A stretch of 64,000 nt of DNA, from assembly GCA_015055615.1 (NCBI GenBank), contig SVHT01000006.1, positions 60,632-124,631 on the forward strand, written 5' to 3'. The DNA comes from Clostridiales bacterium (lineage in GTDB: Bacteria > Bacillota > Clostridia > Christensenellales > Borkfalkiaceae). The notes beneath the pieces are model-generated. The model was not told the origin of the DNA and ran no database searches. It saw nothing but the letters and a program-made list of their open reading frames with translations. The position numbers were made by a program, and so were the translations under genes. Of this stretch, positions 41,134 to 51,700 are shown piece after piece (position 1 is the stretch's first letter; each line of letters opens with the position of its first letter).

Positions 41134-41256
41134 ATTTTTCTTGATTTATGGTCATCAGTCATGTTATAATTATAGGCGAGAGTGCGTTAGGATAAAAGAA
41201 AAAAATAAAAACCCGACCGCATAGCAATCGGGTATGTGTTGCACATAGGGAAATTT

Positions 41257-41300
41257 GAGATACACTCGACTACGCAATAAATTGCTCCGCTCGGTATGAC
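41257..41300. repeat. Dispersed intergenic repeat (GATACACTCGACT...GCTCCGCTCGGTATGAC)
   Basis: Similar to 1967-2008. Confidence 0.5.
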
Positions 41301-41339
41301 AAACATATCGAATAGGAAATTGAGCGGTATGACAAGGTG

Positions 41340-41564
41340 TTAATAATCCTTGGGGCGTTCCACGCACAAAATCTCGTTGGCATCTAAGTCCAACACCGTG
41401 CAAAGACGGGAAAGCATATCGAGTGAAGGTAGACTATGTTTTTTCATATAGCTTGAAATCTGCTGTTGAGATACGCCGATTTTTTGAGCTAACTCGGTTT
41501 GAGTCATACCGCTTTGACGAATTGCTTGTGAAAGTTTTATAGAAATATCTTTTGTTGTATTCAT
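41340..41564 (-). CDS. Small XRE-family HTH protein (copy B)
   Basis: AIRQSGMTQTELAQKIGVSQQQISSYMKKHSLPSLDMLSRLCTVLDLDANEILCVERPKDY. Confidence 0.85.
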   Translation of the reverse strand: MNTTKDISIKLSQAIRQSGMTQTELAQKIGVSQQQISSYMKKHSLPSLDMLSRLCTVLDLDANEILCVERPKDY

Positions 41565-41663
41565 AGTATTTACTCCATTTTTTTTTAATTATACAACAAA
41601 AAATCGGGCAAATTTCCATTTACATGTAACACATGTAATATAATATAGACGTGGAGGTGTGTT

Positions 41664-41987
41664 ATGACGCAAAAAGAGGTTTTAGAGAAACTTGTAGAAA
41701 TACGAAAAGAAAAGAGAATTTCTCAAAGAAAATTGGCGGCGAGGCTTGGTATTAGCGGGACGTATTTATCCGTGATAGAGCGGGGGCGGGTTGTGTTGAG
41801 TTTGCAACGTTTTTTTCAGATGTGTGAGGGGTTAGGCGTTAAGCCCCACCGCGTTTTGGAAAGCAAAAATAGAAACCCCGAGCGCGAAGAAGTTTTAATG
41901 AATCTTACACAAGGTTTATCGCCTGGGGATATGGAGCTTTTGGTGGGGATTGCACAACTGATGCGCGACCAACGAAATATTCGTTAA
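41664..41987 (+). CDS. XRE-family HTH regulator
   Basis: LVEIRKEKRISQRKLAARLGISGTYLSVIERGRVVLSLQRFFQMCEGLGVKP. Confidence 0.85.
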   Translation: MTQKEVLEKLVEIRKEKRISQRKLAARLGISGTYLSVIERGRVVLSLQRFFQMCEGLGVKPHRVLESKNRNPEREEVLMNLTQGLSPGDMELLVGIAQLMRDQRNIR

Positions 41988-42039
41988 AAGGCAAAACCCC
42001 CTAGGGCGTGTCGCGATGAATTGAATTCGGCAATAAAAA

Positions 42040-42078
42040 AACAAGCGTTGGATTGCAACGCTTGTTTTCGTTTTTATA
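42040..42078. terminator. Terminator-like hairpin
   Basis: ACAAGCGTTGgattgCAACGCTTGTTTTCGTTTTT. Confidence 0.65.
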
Positions 42079-42109
42079 AAGGCTGTCGTGCCGTTAAATC
42101 GGCGCAGAA

Positions 42110-44752
42110 TTATTCTTCCTCTTCTTCCTTGGGCGCATCGTCCACGACGTTTATCATATCGAAAGCGCGGATGAGGAAACCCGAAATCGGGAAGCTTGCT
42201 TGAATAATGATAACGATGATTAGTAATTGCGAGAGGGAGAAATCTAAGTATTTCCAATGCTCGAAAACCATGGCGTCGCCGAGCGGTTTATACAGCAATA
42301 CAACTAAGCACAAGCCTGTTGAAACGATGAACAATATACCGCGGAGCAGGTTAAACGGTTGACAAATTCTATACAGCATAACCAAGCCCGAGAAGGTGAG
42401 TACCACCATCATCATCGCGCGGTAATGGTCGGTTTTTACGCCACCCGCAACCAAGCCGAAATCGTTGCCGAGCGGGCTACGTCCCAAGATATACAAGGTC
42501 AAAATGGCAACTGCCATCGTCAGCGCGCCAGGTAGAGCGCGGCTTAGTACGTAAGGGATAAATTTGCCTCTGACGCGCTCGGTGTTCGGTTGTAAGGACA
42601 TAACGAACGAGGGCAGGGCGCTGATGAACATTTCAAACATCAGCATGTTGTTGGTTTCGAAGAAATACGTTTCGCCCACACAGATACACGTCACCGCCAA
42701 AATCAAGGTGAGCAACGTCTTCATAATATACAGCGCGGACGAGCTCTTGATGTTGTTGATAACGCGGCGGCCCTCGTTGACTATTTTGGGCATAGAGCCG
42801 AAGTTATTATCCTGCAAAACGAGGTTGGATACGTTTCTTGCCGCTTCGCTACCCGAGGCAACCGATACGGCGCAGTCCGATTCCTTCATGGCGAGAATAT
42901 CGTTGACGCCGTCCCCCGTCATGGCGACGGTGTGCCCCGCTTTTTTAATCGAGCGAATCAAGATAGCCTTTTGTTCGGGGGTAACTCTACCAAATACGGT
43001 GTATTGATTGGCGGCGTTTTCGACGTCGATTTCCGAAAGGCCTTCCAAGGAGATAAACTGCGCGGCGTTGGGAATACCCGCGCGACGGGCTACTTCCGCT
43101 ACGGTTACGGGGTTGTCGCCCGAAATGACCTTGACCGCGACGTCGTTTTTCTTAAACCATTTAATCGTTTCAATGGCGTCGGGGCGGATGTTATCCGATA
43201 ACGTGACGACCGCCACCGCTTTGATACCGGACGGGAGCTTGTCGTTTTGGATTTGCCCGGGGGCGTGCGCCAATACGAGCACGCGCAAGCCCATTTGCGC
43301 GTATTGCTTGACGAGCTTTTCGATGCGGGCGGGCATGGGTTTTAACACAAACTCGGGCGCGCCCATGACGTACGTGCCTTCGTCAAGGAAGGAAACCGCC
43401 GAGAGCTTTCTTGCCGAAGAGAACGGCATAATAGCGACGGGTTGCAGTCTTGCCGAGTGGCCAAAACGGTCGTACAGCGCAATGTTCGTTTGGTTATTGT
43501 CGGGAAGGGAGGCGAGCATGGAGCCGATGACGTCCTCAATTCCGTAATCATTGCTCGGGGCGTTGAGTAAAATGCAATCGCTGACCTTCATGCGCCCGTC
43601 GGTAATCGTACCCGTTTTGTCCAAACAGAGCACGTCTACGCGCGCGAGCATTTCTAAGGAGTACATATCTTGTACGAGGGTATTATACCGAGCCAAGCGG
43701 ATAATGCCCACGGAAAGGGCTATGGTGGTAAGGAGTAGCAACCCCGACGGGATCATACCGATGATAACGGCAACCGTCGCTTTGATAGCGTCGCTGAGCA
43801 TATTGCCGACGGGACCGCCGTGCAGGAGCGCTTTGAAGAAACCGCCCGAGGCGCGTATCGCCCACCAACCCACGTAATCGTCGTGGTTGTGCAGGTTGTT
43901 GAGGAACATGAAGATTGCCAAAGGCACGATTAACAGACCGATTACCTTGATAAACAAACCGATGGAGTTCATAATTTCGGAATTGGGGCGTTTGTACTTT
44001 TTCGCCTTCGCCGTCAATTTGCTTATGTAGGTGTATTCGCCGATTTTTTCCACGCGCGCCGCCACTTGTCCGCTCGCCACGAAGGAGCCTGCGAACAGTT
44101 CGTCGTCAACGTTCTTCTTGATGGGGACCGATTCGCCCGTGAGCAACGCCTCGTTCAGCTCAGCCGAACCGTCGATTGTGATACAGTCGGCGGGGACTTG
44201 CTGACCTGCGCTGAGCAAAATTACGTCATCCACAACCAACTGTTCGACGGGGATATCCACTTTTGCCCCGCTACGGACGACCTTTGCCGTCGGCGAGGAT
44301 AAAATGCAGAGTTTGTCGATTTTGCGTTTCGCGCGGATTTCTTGGAAGATACTCACGCCGATATTGCAAAGGAAGATGAGAACGAACAGAAATTGTCCGA
44401 TGGGCGCGTGGGCGAGCAGTAACGCTACGGCGCACAGCAAACACAGCAGGTTGAAAAAGGTGCAGATGTTGCCGATAAAAATACTTTTGTACGTCTTGGA
44501 GTATTTTTTTGTGGTGGCGTTCACTAAGCCTTGCGCAAGCCGTTCTTCCACTTGCTCGTGGGAAAGACCTTCCTTTTCGTTGACGTCAAAATGCTTGACG
44601 TTGAGAAATCTTTCTTCCGCCGCGGCCTCTGCAAGGGCCTTTTTGCGGAATATGCGGGCGAAAAGCGAGGGCTTTTTGGCGCTGTGACTCTCGTTTGACG
44701 CCGTTGTTGCCGTTACGTTTTCATTTGTGTTTTCAAACGTTTTCTTTTTCAT
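42110..44752 (-). CDS. Cation-translocating P-type ATPase
   Basis: VLCLDKTGTITDGRMK; MTGDGVNDILAMKESD; multiple TM segments. Confidence 0.93.
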   Translation of the reverse strand: MKKKTFENTNENVTATTASNESHSAKKPSLFARIFRKKALAEAAAEERFLNVKHFDVNEKEGLSHEQVEERLAQGLVNATTKKYSKTYKSIFIGNICTFFNLLCLLCAVALLLAHAPIGQFLFVLIFLCNIGVSIFQEIRAKRKIDKLCILSSPTAKVVRSGAKVDIPVEQLVVDDVILLSAGQQVPADCITIDGSAELNEALLTGESVPIKKNVDDELFAGSFVASGQVAARVEKIGEYTYISKLTAKAKKYKRPNSEIMNSIGLFIKVIGLLIVPLAIFMFLNNLHNHDDYVGWWAIRASGGFFKALLHGGPVGNMLSDAIKATVAVIIGMIPSGLLLLTTIALSVGIIRLARYNTLVQDMYSLEMLARVDVLCLDKTGTITDGRMKVSDCILLNAPSNDYGIEDVIGSMLASLPDNNQTNIALYDRFGHSARLQPVAIMPFSSARKLSAVSFLDEGTYVMGAPEFVLKPMPARIEKLVKQYAQMGLRVLVLAHAPGQIQNDKLPSGIKAVAVVTLSDNIRPDAIETIKWFKKNDVAVKVISGDNPVTVAEVARRAGIPNAAQFISLEGLSEIDVENAANQYTVFGRVTPEQKAILIRSIKKAGHTVAMTGDGVNDILAMKESDCAVSVASGSEAARNVSNLVLQDNNFGSMPKIVNEGRRVINNIKSSSALYIMKTLLTLILAVTCICVGETYFFETNNMLMFEMFISALPSFVMSLQPNTERVRGKFIPYVLSRALPGALTMAVAILTLYILGRSPLGNDFGLVAGGVKTDHYRAMMMVVLTFSGLVMLYRICQPFNLLRGILFIVSTGLCLVVLLYKPLGDAMVFEHWKYLDFSLSQLLIIVIIIQASFPISGFLIRAFDMINVVDDAPKEEEEE

Positions 44753-44933
44753 ATTTTTCCGCTCCGATAAAGGGGATAAGATAGCTTTATTATAACATAT
44801 TGTAAAGGAAAATACAAGGTTTTTAGAAAAATTTCACAAGAATTTGGCGGGACGCTCTGCATTTAATTGCTTTTGCGACGGAAAAGTTGTATAATGTTGT
44901 AAAACAAGACAGAATTTTATCTGAGGTGAAAAA

Positions 44934-46223
44934 ATGATTGACATCAATCTCATCCGCACAAACGCGGAACTCGTCAAAGAAAATATCCGTAAGAAGTTCC
45001 AAGACCACAAGCTGCCCTTGGTGGACAAGGCGTTGGAATTGGACGCAAAACGTCGCGCGTTGATTGCCGAAGGCGACGCCCTTCGCGCTGCGCGCAATAC
45101 CTTGTCTAAGCAGGTCGGTATGCTCATGAAAGAGGGCAAACGCGACGAGGCGGAACAGGTAAAGGCGCAGGTTAAGGCAGACGCTGACCGTTTGCTCGCC
45201 ATTGAAAAGGAAGGCGAAGAGGTGGATGCGGCGCTTAAAAAGGTGATGATGAGTATTCCCAACATCGTGGCAGACGACGTGCCCGTGGGCAAAGATGACA
45301 GCGAAAACGTCGAATTGCAACGTTTTGGCGAGGCGAAGGTTCCTGATTTTGAAATTCCCTATCATCTTGATATTTTGGAAAAATTGGACGGTATCGACGT
45401 GGATTCCGCGCGCCGTACGTCGGGGCAGGGTTTCTATTATTTGACGGGCGACATTGCGCGTTTGCACTCGGCGGTGCTGACCTACGCGCGCGATTTCATG
45501 ATTGACAAGGGCTTTACCTACGTGATTCCGCCCTACATGATTCACGGCGACGTGGTGTCGGGGGTTATGAGCTTTGATGAAATGGAAAACATGATGTACA
45601 AGATCGAGGGCGAGGATTTGTACCTCATCGGTACGAGTGAACATTCCATGATCGGTAGATTTATGGGGCAGATTATCGACGGGAAAAAGTTGCCGTTGAC
45701 GTTGACGAGCTATTCCCCTTGTTTCCGTAAAGAAAAGGGCGCGCACGGTATCGAAGAACGCGGGATTTACCGTATTCACCAATTTGAAAAGCAGGAAATG
45801 ATTGTCGTTTGCCGTCCCGAAGAGAGCGCGGATTGGTACGAAAAGCTGTGGAGCTATACGGTGGAATTGTTCCGCTCGCTCGATATCCCCGTAAGACAGT
45901 TGGGTTGCTGTACGGGCGACCTTGCCGATTTGAAGAACAAGAGCTGTGACGTAGAGGCGTGGAGCCCTCGTCAGAAGAAATATTTTGAGGTGGGTTCGTG
46001 TTCGAATTTGACGGACGCGCAGGCGCGCCGTTTGTCTATCCGCTATAAGGACGACGACGGGAAAACGAAGCTGGCGCACACCCTCAACAATACGGTGGTT
46101 GCGCCTCCGCGTATGTTGATTGCGTTTGTGGAAAACCATTTGCAGGCAGACGGAAGCGTGACAATTCCCGAGGCTCTGCGTCCGTATATGGGTGGCAAAG
46201 CTGTGATTATGCCCACGAAATAA
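44934..46223 (+). CDS. serS: Seryl-tRNA synthetase
   Basis: MIDINLIRTNAELVKENIRKK...; class II motifs FRKEKGAHGIEERGIYRIHQFEK. Confidence 0.97.
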   Translation: MIDINLIRTNAELVKENIRKKFQDHKLPLVDKALELDAKRRALIAEGDALRAARNTLSKQVGMLMKEGKRDEAEQVKAQVKADADRLLAIEKEGEEVDAALKKVMMSIPNIVADDVPVGKDDSENVELQRFGEAKVPDFEIPYHLDILEKLDGIDVDSARRTSGQGFYYLTGDIARLHSAVLTYARDFMIDKGFTYVIPPYMIHGDVVSGVMSFDEMENMMYKIEGEDLYLIGTSEHSMIGRFMGQIIDGKKLPLTLTSYSPCFRKEKGAHGIEERGIYRIHQFEKQEMIVVCRPEESADWYEKLWSYTVELFRSLDIPVRQLGCCTGDLADLKNKSCDVEAWSPRQKKYFEVGSCSNLTDAQARRLSIRYKDDDGKTKLAHTLNNTVVAPPRMLIAFVENHLQADGSVTIPEALRPYMGGKAVIMPTK

Positions 46224-46295
46224 GGGTGTGAAAATTGCCGTAAAATTGGCAAAGGTGCGTACACGGTACGCGATGAATTCGTAAAATGAGTGAAA

Positions 46296-46322
46296 GACCG
46301 CAAACGTTTTGCGGTCTTTTCC
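46296..46322 (+). terminator. Rho-independent terminator after serS
   Basis: GACCGCAAAcgTTTTGCGGTCTTTT. Confidence 0.7.
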
Positions 46323-46342
46323 AAGAGAAAGGAATTGTCGGT

Positions 46343-47299
46343 GTGAAATATCTATTTTTTGATATCGAATGCTCGGTGGTGTCTAAATTTACCGCAAAAA
46401 TTTGCGCGTTTGGATACTGTCTGACGGACGAACAATTTAATATTCTTGAAAAGGAAGATATTTTGATTAATCCGCAGGGCGGGTTTCATTTGACCGACCG
46501 TAAAGGCACGCAAGGTCTGGTTTTGCCGTACGAATATTCCGATTTTAAAAAGTATCCTACGTTTTTGGAAAAGGCAGATAAGATTTACGCCCTTTTAGAG
46601 GATAAGGATACGTTGGTGGCGGGACATGCCACGATGAACGACGTAAAATACCTCAATTTTGAGAGCAAACGTTTTCAGTTGCGCTCGTTTGCTTTTGATT
46701 TTGCGGACACGCAATTCGTGTATATGAACCGCGTTGGGGATTTTACGCGGCAGTTTGGCTTGGGTTCGATTGCGCAACAGTTAGAGGTGCAGTTTACGGC
46801 GCATCGAGCGGTGGACGACGCTTATGCGACGATGAAGGTTGCCGAGGCGATGTGTAAGGCGGAAAATTGTTCTCTGCCACAGCTTATCGAAAAATATCAG
46901 ATTAAGCTGGGGCGTATCGAAAATTACGAGATTGAACAGACGACTTCGGCGGCGCAAATCGCCTACAAGCAAGAGCAAGAAAAGAAGAGAGAAGAGCGTG
47001 AACGTTGCAAAGCGCAGTTTCACGTGTTTGCGGATAGGGAAAAACGCAAGCGCGCCAAGGACGGTAAGCTGAAAAATAAGAGCGTTTGTTTTTCCCATCC
47101 CTTGGAAATGGACTTGCCCGTGGCAAAGCGGTTGCTGACGGCGGCGTTTGCGCAGGCGGCGTATTTCACAACCCGCGCGGAAGAGTGCGACGTGTACGTT
47201 TGTTACGAGGGCGAGGGTGGGCCTCGCTTGAAATCGGCGCAGGCAAGGGCGCGTGTGTTTTCGCCTGAACAGTTTGAGGCGTATCTGCAAAAGGAATAA
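46343..47299 (+). CDS. DEDDh-type exonuclease domain protein with charged linker and C-terminal domain
   Basis: VKYLFFDIECSVVSKF...ELVAGHATMNDVKYL...AHRAVDDAYATM; GTG start with aaagga RBS. Confidence 0.75.
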   Translation: MKYLFFDIECSVVSKFTAKICAFGYCLTDEQFNILEKEDILINPQGGFHLTDRKGTQGLVLPYEYSDFKKYPTFLEKADKIYALLEDKDTLVAGHATMNDVKYLNFESKRFQLRSFAFDFADTQFVYMNRVGDFTRQFGLGSIAQQLEVQFTAHRAVDDAYATMKVAEAMCKAENCSLPQLIEKYQIKLGRIENYEIEQTTSAAQIAYKQEQEKKREERERCKAQFHVFADREKRKRAKDGKLKNKSVCFSHPLEMDLPVAKRLLTAAFAQAAYFTTRAEECDVYVCYEGEGGPRLKSAQARARVFSPEQFEAYLQKE

Positions 47300-47318
47300 G
47301 CGCGGATAGGGGGTAGAC

Positions 47319-48626
47319 ATGTACGAATTACCCGAAAAATTTATAGAAAATATGAAAAAACAGCTTCCCGAAAACGAGTGGGAAGCCTTTTTCGCTTGTT
47401 ATGAAAAGCCGCCATTTAAGGGGGTCCGTTTAAACCCTTTGCGGGGGGACGTGACCGCGATGAAGGCGGTTTTGCCCTTTCTCGGCGCACCCGTTGCTTG
47501 GGAGGAAAACGGTTATTATACCAACGCGGAAAAAGTAGGGGCGAGTCCGTACCATTTCGCTGGCGTGGTATATAGCCAAGAGCCGTCGGCAATGTGCGCC
47601 GCGCCCCTTTTGGAGGCGCAAGAGGGGGAAAAGGTGCTCGACCTTTGTTCTGCGCCCGGTGGTAAGGGTACGCAGCTTGCGTGTAAGATGAACGGCAAGG
47701 GTTTGATTGTTTTGAACGAGCCGATTTTTGCGCGCGCGAAGATTTTATCGCAGAACGTGGAGCGATTGGGGATTAAAAACGCCGTGGTAACGAGCGAATA
47801 TCCGCAAGCGCTTGCCAAAAAATTCAGCGGGTATTTTGATAAAATTATGGTGGACGCGCCTTGCTCTGGCGAGGGTATGTTCCGCAAAAATGCGGACGAG
47901 GCGCTTGCCGAGTGGAGTGAGGAAAATATTGCGCTGTGCGCAACACGGCAAAAGGAAATTTTGGATTGCGCCGTGGAAATGCTTGCCGTTGGCGGGCGTT
48001 TGGCGTATTCGACCTGCACGTTTGCCGAGGCGGAGGACGAGGGACAAGTACGTGAATTCTTGGAAGCACACCCCGAAATGCGCTTGCTGCGTCAGGAAAA
48101 GCTCTATCCTCATAAGGTGGACGGCGAGGGGCATTTTGCGGCGTTGTTTGAAAAGGTCGCGCGTGTGAGCGAGTGGGATTGCCGTTTAAAGAGCGCAAAA
48201 CAGAGCGTAACGAGTAACGGTGAGCGTGCGTACCGAGATTTTGAAAGAGCGTTTTTCAAGGAAAAGTTTGCCTTCCGTTTGTACGAAAACGGCGGTGTTT
48301 TATATGAATTGCCCGAGGGCGTGTTCGATTGGAAGGGCTTGCAGGTCTTGCGCGTGGGCGTGCGCTTGGGCGAGGTTAAGAACGGGCGTTTTGAGCCTTG
48401 TCATGCCTTGGCGATGAGTGTAAACGCAGACGCGTGTAAAAACGTCCTGGACCTTTCTGCGGATGACGAACGTGTGGAAAAATATCTGCGCGGTGAAACG
48501 TTGGCGTGTGATTTGCCCAACGGTTGGTGTTTAACGTGTATAGACGGATATCCGTTGGGGCTGGGCAAGGTCGTCGGCGGAACGCTGAAAAATCACTTGC
48601 CCAAGGGATTACGAAAACTTGGATAA
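47319..48626 (+). CDS. RsmB/RsmF (NOL1/NOP2/Sun) family rRNA cytosine-C5-methyltransferase
   Basis: EKVLDLCSAPGGKGTQLACKM...MVDAPCSGEGMFRKN...RLAYSTCTF. Confidence 0.93.
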   Translation: MYELPEKFIENMKKQLPENEWEAFFACYEKPPFKGVRLNPLRGDVTAMKAVLPFLGAPVAWEENGYYTNAEKVGASPYHFAGVVYSQEPSAMCAAPLLEAQEGEKVLDLCSAPGGKGTQLACKMNGKGLIVLNEPIFARAKILSQNVERLGIKNAVVTSEYPQALAKKFSGYFDKIMVDAPCSGEGMFRKNADEALAEWSEENIALCATRQKEILDCAVEMLAVGGRLAYSTCTFAEAEDEGQVREFLEAHPEMRLLRQEKLYPHKVDGEGHFAALFEKVARVSEWDCRLKSAKQSVTSNGERAYRDFERAFFKEKFAFRLYENGGVLYELPEGVFDWKGLQVLRVGVRLGEVKNGRFEPCHALAMSVNADACKNVLDLSADDERVEKYLRGETLACDLPNGWCLTCIDGYPLGLGKVVGGTLKNHLPKGLRKLG

Positions 48627-48628
48627 AA

Positions 48629-48720
48629 CAAAAAGCTCCTCTAAAAAAGAGGGGCTTTTTTATATGATTTTTATATAGAAGAAACCCCCGTGAACGAGAT
48701 ACGTTCGCGGGGGTTTTGCT
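48629..48720. terminator. Two consecutive terminator hairpins between convergent genes
   Basis: AAAAAGCTCCTCTaaaaAAGAGGGGCTTTTTT and AAACCCCCGTGAACgagatacGTTCGCGGGGGTTTT. Confidence 0.75.
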
Positions 48721-48739
48721 TTTTTCTTACGTTGAAAGA

Positions 48740-51700
48740 TTAATCGTTGTAAGGACTGTCTTCGTCGATTTCTTCTTTCGGTTCTTCCGTCTTAACCGTT
48801 TCCACTTTCACGGATTTAGACTTCGATTTCTTCTGCTTGCTGGGTTTCTTCGCGTTATTCTTGCGCGCTTTCTTCCAAACCTTGCGGACGATGATGCTGA
48901 CGATAGCAAGGAGCAGAATTACCGCGATTGCAATGGAGCTTGCCAACAACCAAGGATTGGTGGGCGTTGCGTTGTCCGTGTTGCTCGTGCTGTTGTCGGG
49001 CGTCGAGTTATCCGTATCGTCCGCTACTGCCGTTACAACCTGGTCTTGCGCCGCATAGTTAATAAGGAAGTCTTGGTTGTTCTTTGCATCCGTTGCGTGC
49101 AGGTAGAATACCTTTTCTTCCGCCGTCGTTGCGTCGTAGTTTCTGTACGCGTTGCCTTTTGCGTTGACGTCAAGCGATTTGTTGTAACGAAGGAATTTGT
49201 CGGTGTCGTAGTACGAGAATACGCTCTTGTACTGGTCAGCCTCGTCTTCGTAAGCCGTCAACAAGCTGTTGTAGGTGGTTTCTGCATCGGTGGAAGCCGA
49301 GGGGTTGCCGTCGAACATAACGTACGTGCCTGCTGCGTTGGGGGTTTCGCCCTTTCTGTCGCCGCTCCACACTTCAAGGCGGTAGCTCTTTGCCTCTTCG
49401 CCCGTCTGCACGTAGAACGTTACGGTTACCCAATCGCCCGTGGCGGGTATCGTTGCTTGCAACGCTTTGTCCGCAACGGATTCGGTACGAGGCGCAATCG
49501 ATGCGGGGAATTGCGCAACTTCTATGCTCTTTGCGCTGTCTGCGTAGTACTTGCCGTTATCGTGATAGAACGCAATCGCGCGTTTTTCGCCTTTCACTTT
49601 CACGTATTCGGACGCGGTTACGTAATCGTGTACGCCACCGTTTGCCGCCACCAACAAGTTGCCGTTAGCGTCTTTGTCGGTGTACGCGTTCAAGTTTGCG
49701 TAGTACTGACCGTTCATCGTTTCCGCATCGTAGCCCTTCCACTTGGTGTTTGCGATATACAAACCGTTGTTCTGCAAGAGGAGCGCGGGATATTTTTCCG
49801 TTTCGAGGTCGCCCGCATAAACGTTACCCTTACTGTCGTACCAATAGGTTGCGCTTGCGCCGATGGAAAGGGAATTTGCGCGGCTGTCCGTGCTGGTGTC
49901 AATCAAATAGACGTTAGCGGTAGGAGCCGCCGCGTTGGTATCGGTAGAGCCAACCTTTACGCGTACGGAAATCGCCGTTGCCGTCGAGTTTGCCGCAATC
50001 GTCGTGTTTGCGCCGATGAAGCCGTAGGAATAGTTCTTGTCCTTCGTGTTTTCATCTTCCGTGCCGTCGCCCTTTGCGCCGTCGTTCCAAATGAACAGAG
50101 GTTGGGTTGCGTCGCCGAATACCGCTTTCCAAGCGTCAGCTGCGCTCGTGCTTGCGTCTGCGTTTGCAATCTTCAAAATGCTCTTGAACCATTCGGGAGC
50201 GTTCGTCGTGTCGTCGCCGTCGAATTCCAAAGCCTTGTATTCGTCATAATAACCGGGTTCTTCCGCGGTGCCGATGAAATAGTTTCTATTCAAAAGACCT
50301 GCGCTTTCGTAAGCGTTAATAGCCGTCTTGTTTTGGAACTGGTCGGTGACGTAGTCGCTGTTGCTGTAAACGCCTTTATAGTTCTGCAAGAGGGAAAGAC
50401 CGCCTTCGATGCCGTCCTGATAGAGCGCCGATTTGTTACCTGCCGCCGTGTCGAAACCGCTGTTGCCTGCCGCCGTTACTTCCTTGTCGCCCGAAAGGGT
50501 AACCGTTTTCATATACGTGCCAGCGTTTACACTCTCGAATTCTTCTTCGGTCATGTGCAGGGTTTGGAAGTTGGTGAACGCTGCAAAACCCGTCTGGAAG
50601 GAGTTGAGTACAGAGTTTTGGTCAAGCGTCGTAGGACCGAAGTTGAACTGCAACTGGAAGGTTGCGTCTTCGTTGTCCGTGTCGTTCTTCACAAAGAAGA
50701 TATATTGTTGCCAACCGCTGTAAACGTCTTCCTCTTCGCCGATGTTTACGGGAGTGTTGTTCGTCGTGTCAATCGAAGAGAACGAGAATTCGTTTTCGCC
50801 GTCGAGCAAGGTGACGCCTGCGCCCGTATAGCCGTACATATTAGACGTTCTTACAAAGAAGGAAACGGCTACGTAGTCGCTGTAAACGCCGTTATCGTCC
50901 TTAAAGGAGAAGGCGTGGTTGGATTTTGCCGTGTACGCAACGCCGTGCGCGCTCATAATTAAGAGCACTTTCCCGTTTTGACCGTTGAGGTTGGGGGAGT
51001 TGACGCCGTCGAAATATTTGTTGTATATAGAGCTTACAAACTCTTGCTGGGTTGCGTTGGAGGAGGTGAACGCCCCAATCGAGGCAATATCGTTGAAGAC
51101 GTTAATTAAGTCGTCGTCGCCGTTTCTGCCACCTTCCAACGTGGGCAAGGTTACGTTGCCGTCTTTGTCGCCTGCCATAGACGTTTTGCCGTCGTCGCTC
51201 TTGGTAGGATATGCGGTAACGCTATTCAAAACCTCTTCCGTGTTGGTGAATTCGCCGTAGAAGTCGATGGGAAATACGTCAAAGCCTTTGCCCGCCAAAT
51301 AGCCAAGGTCTTCTGCCTCTGCGATAGAGGTGCTCTGGTCGTAGTCCTTGGAAAGGTCAATCGTCTTTAACGCTTTGGTGTCTTCAAAGGTGGAGGTGGG
51401 GGCAACGTTGGTGTGGTTGCTGAGTTTGCCGTCCACGTCTGCCTGCGGGAAGACGTTGCATTGGATATCGTCGAAGAACGCGTAACCGTTGACAAGCTCC
51501 ATACGGCTCTTTTCCGTGCCCTGGCCAAGACCGAGGGTGAGCGTGAGCGTCGTGGTCGTATACGAAGAACCTTTTACGTAGAACGTGTACTGTTTCCAAC
51601 CGTTCGTGTCTTCAAGGTCCATATATTTGGTGTTGATGTTCTTGACTTCGTAAACGGGCATTACCGTGCCGCCGACCGTCTGCGCAAGGCTGATATACGC

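Noticed and set aside
48716-50962. 748-aa plus-strand ORF opposite the large lipoprotein
   Set aside because: Antisense to a coherent lipoprotein with signal peptide; starts within the terminator region; composition artefact.
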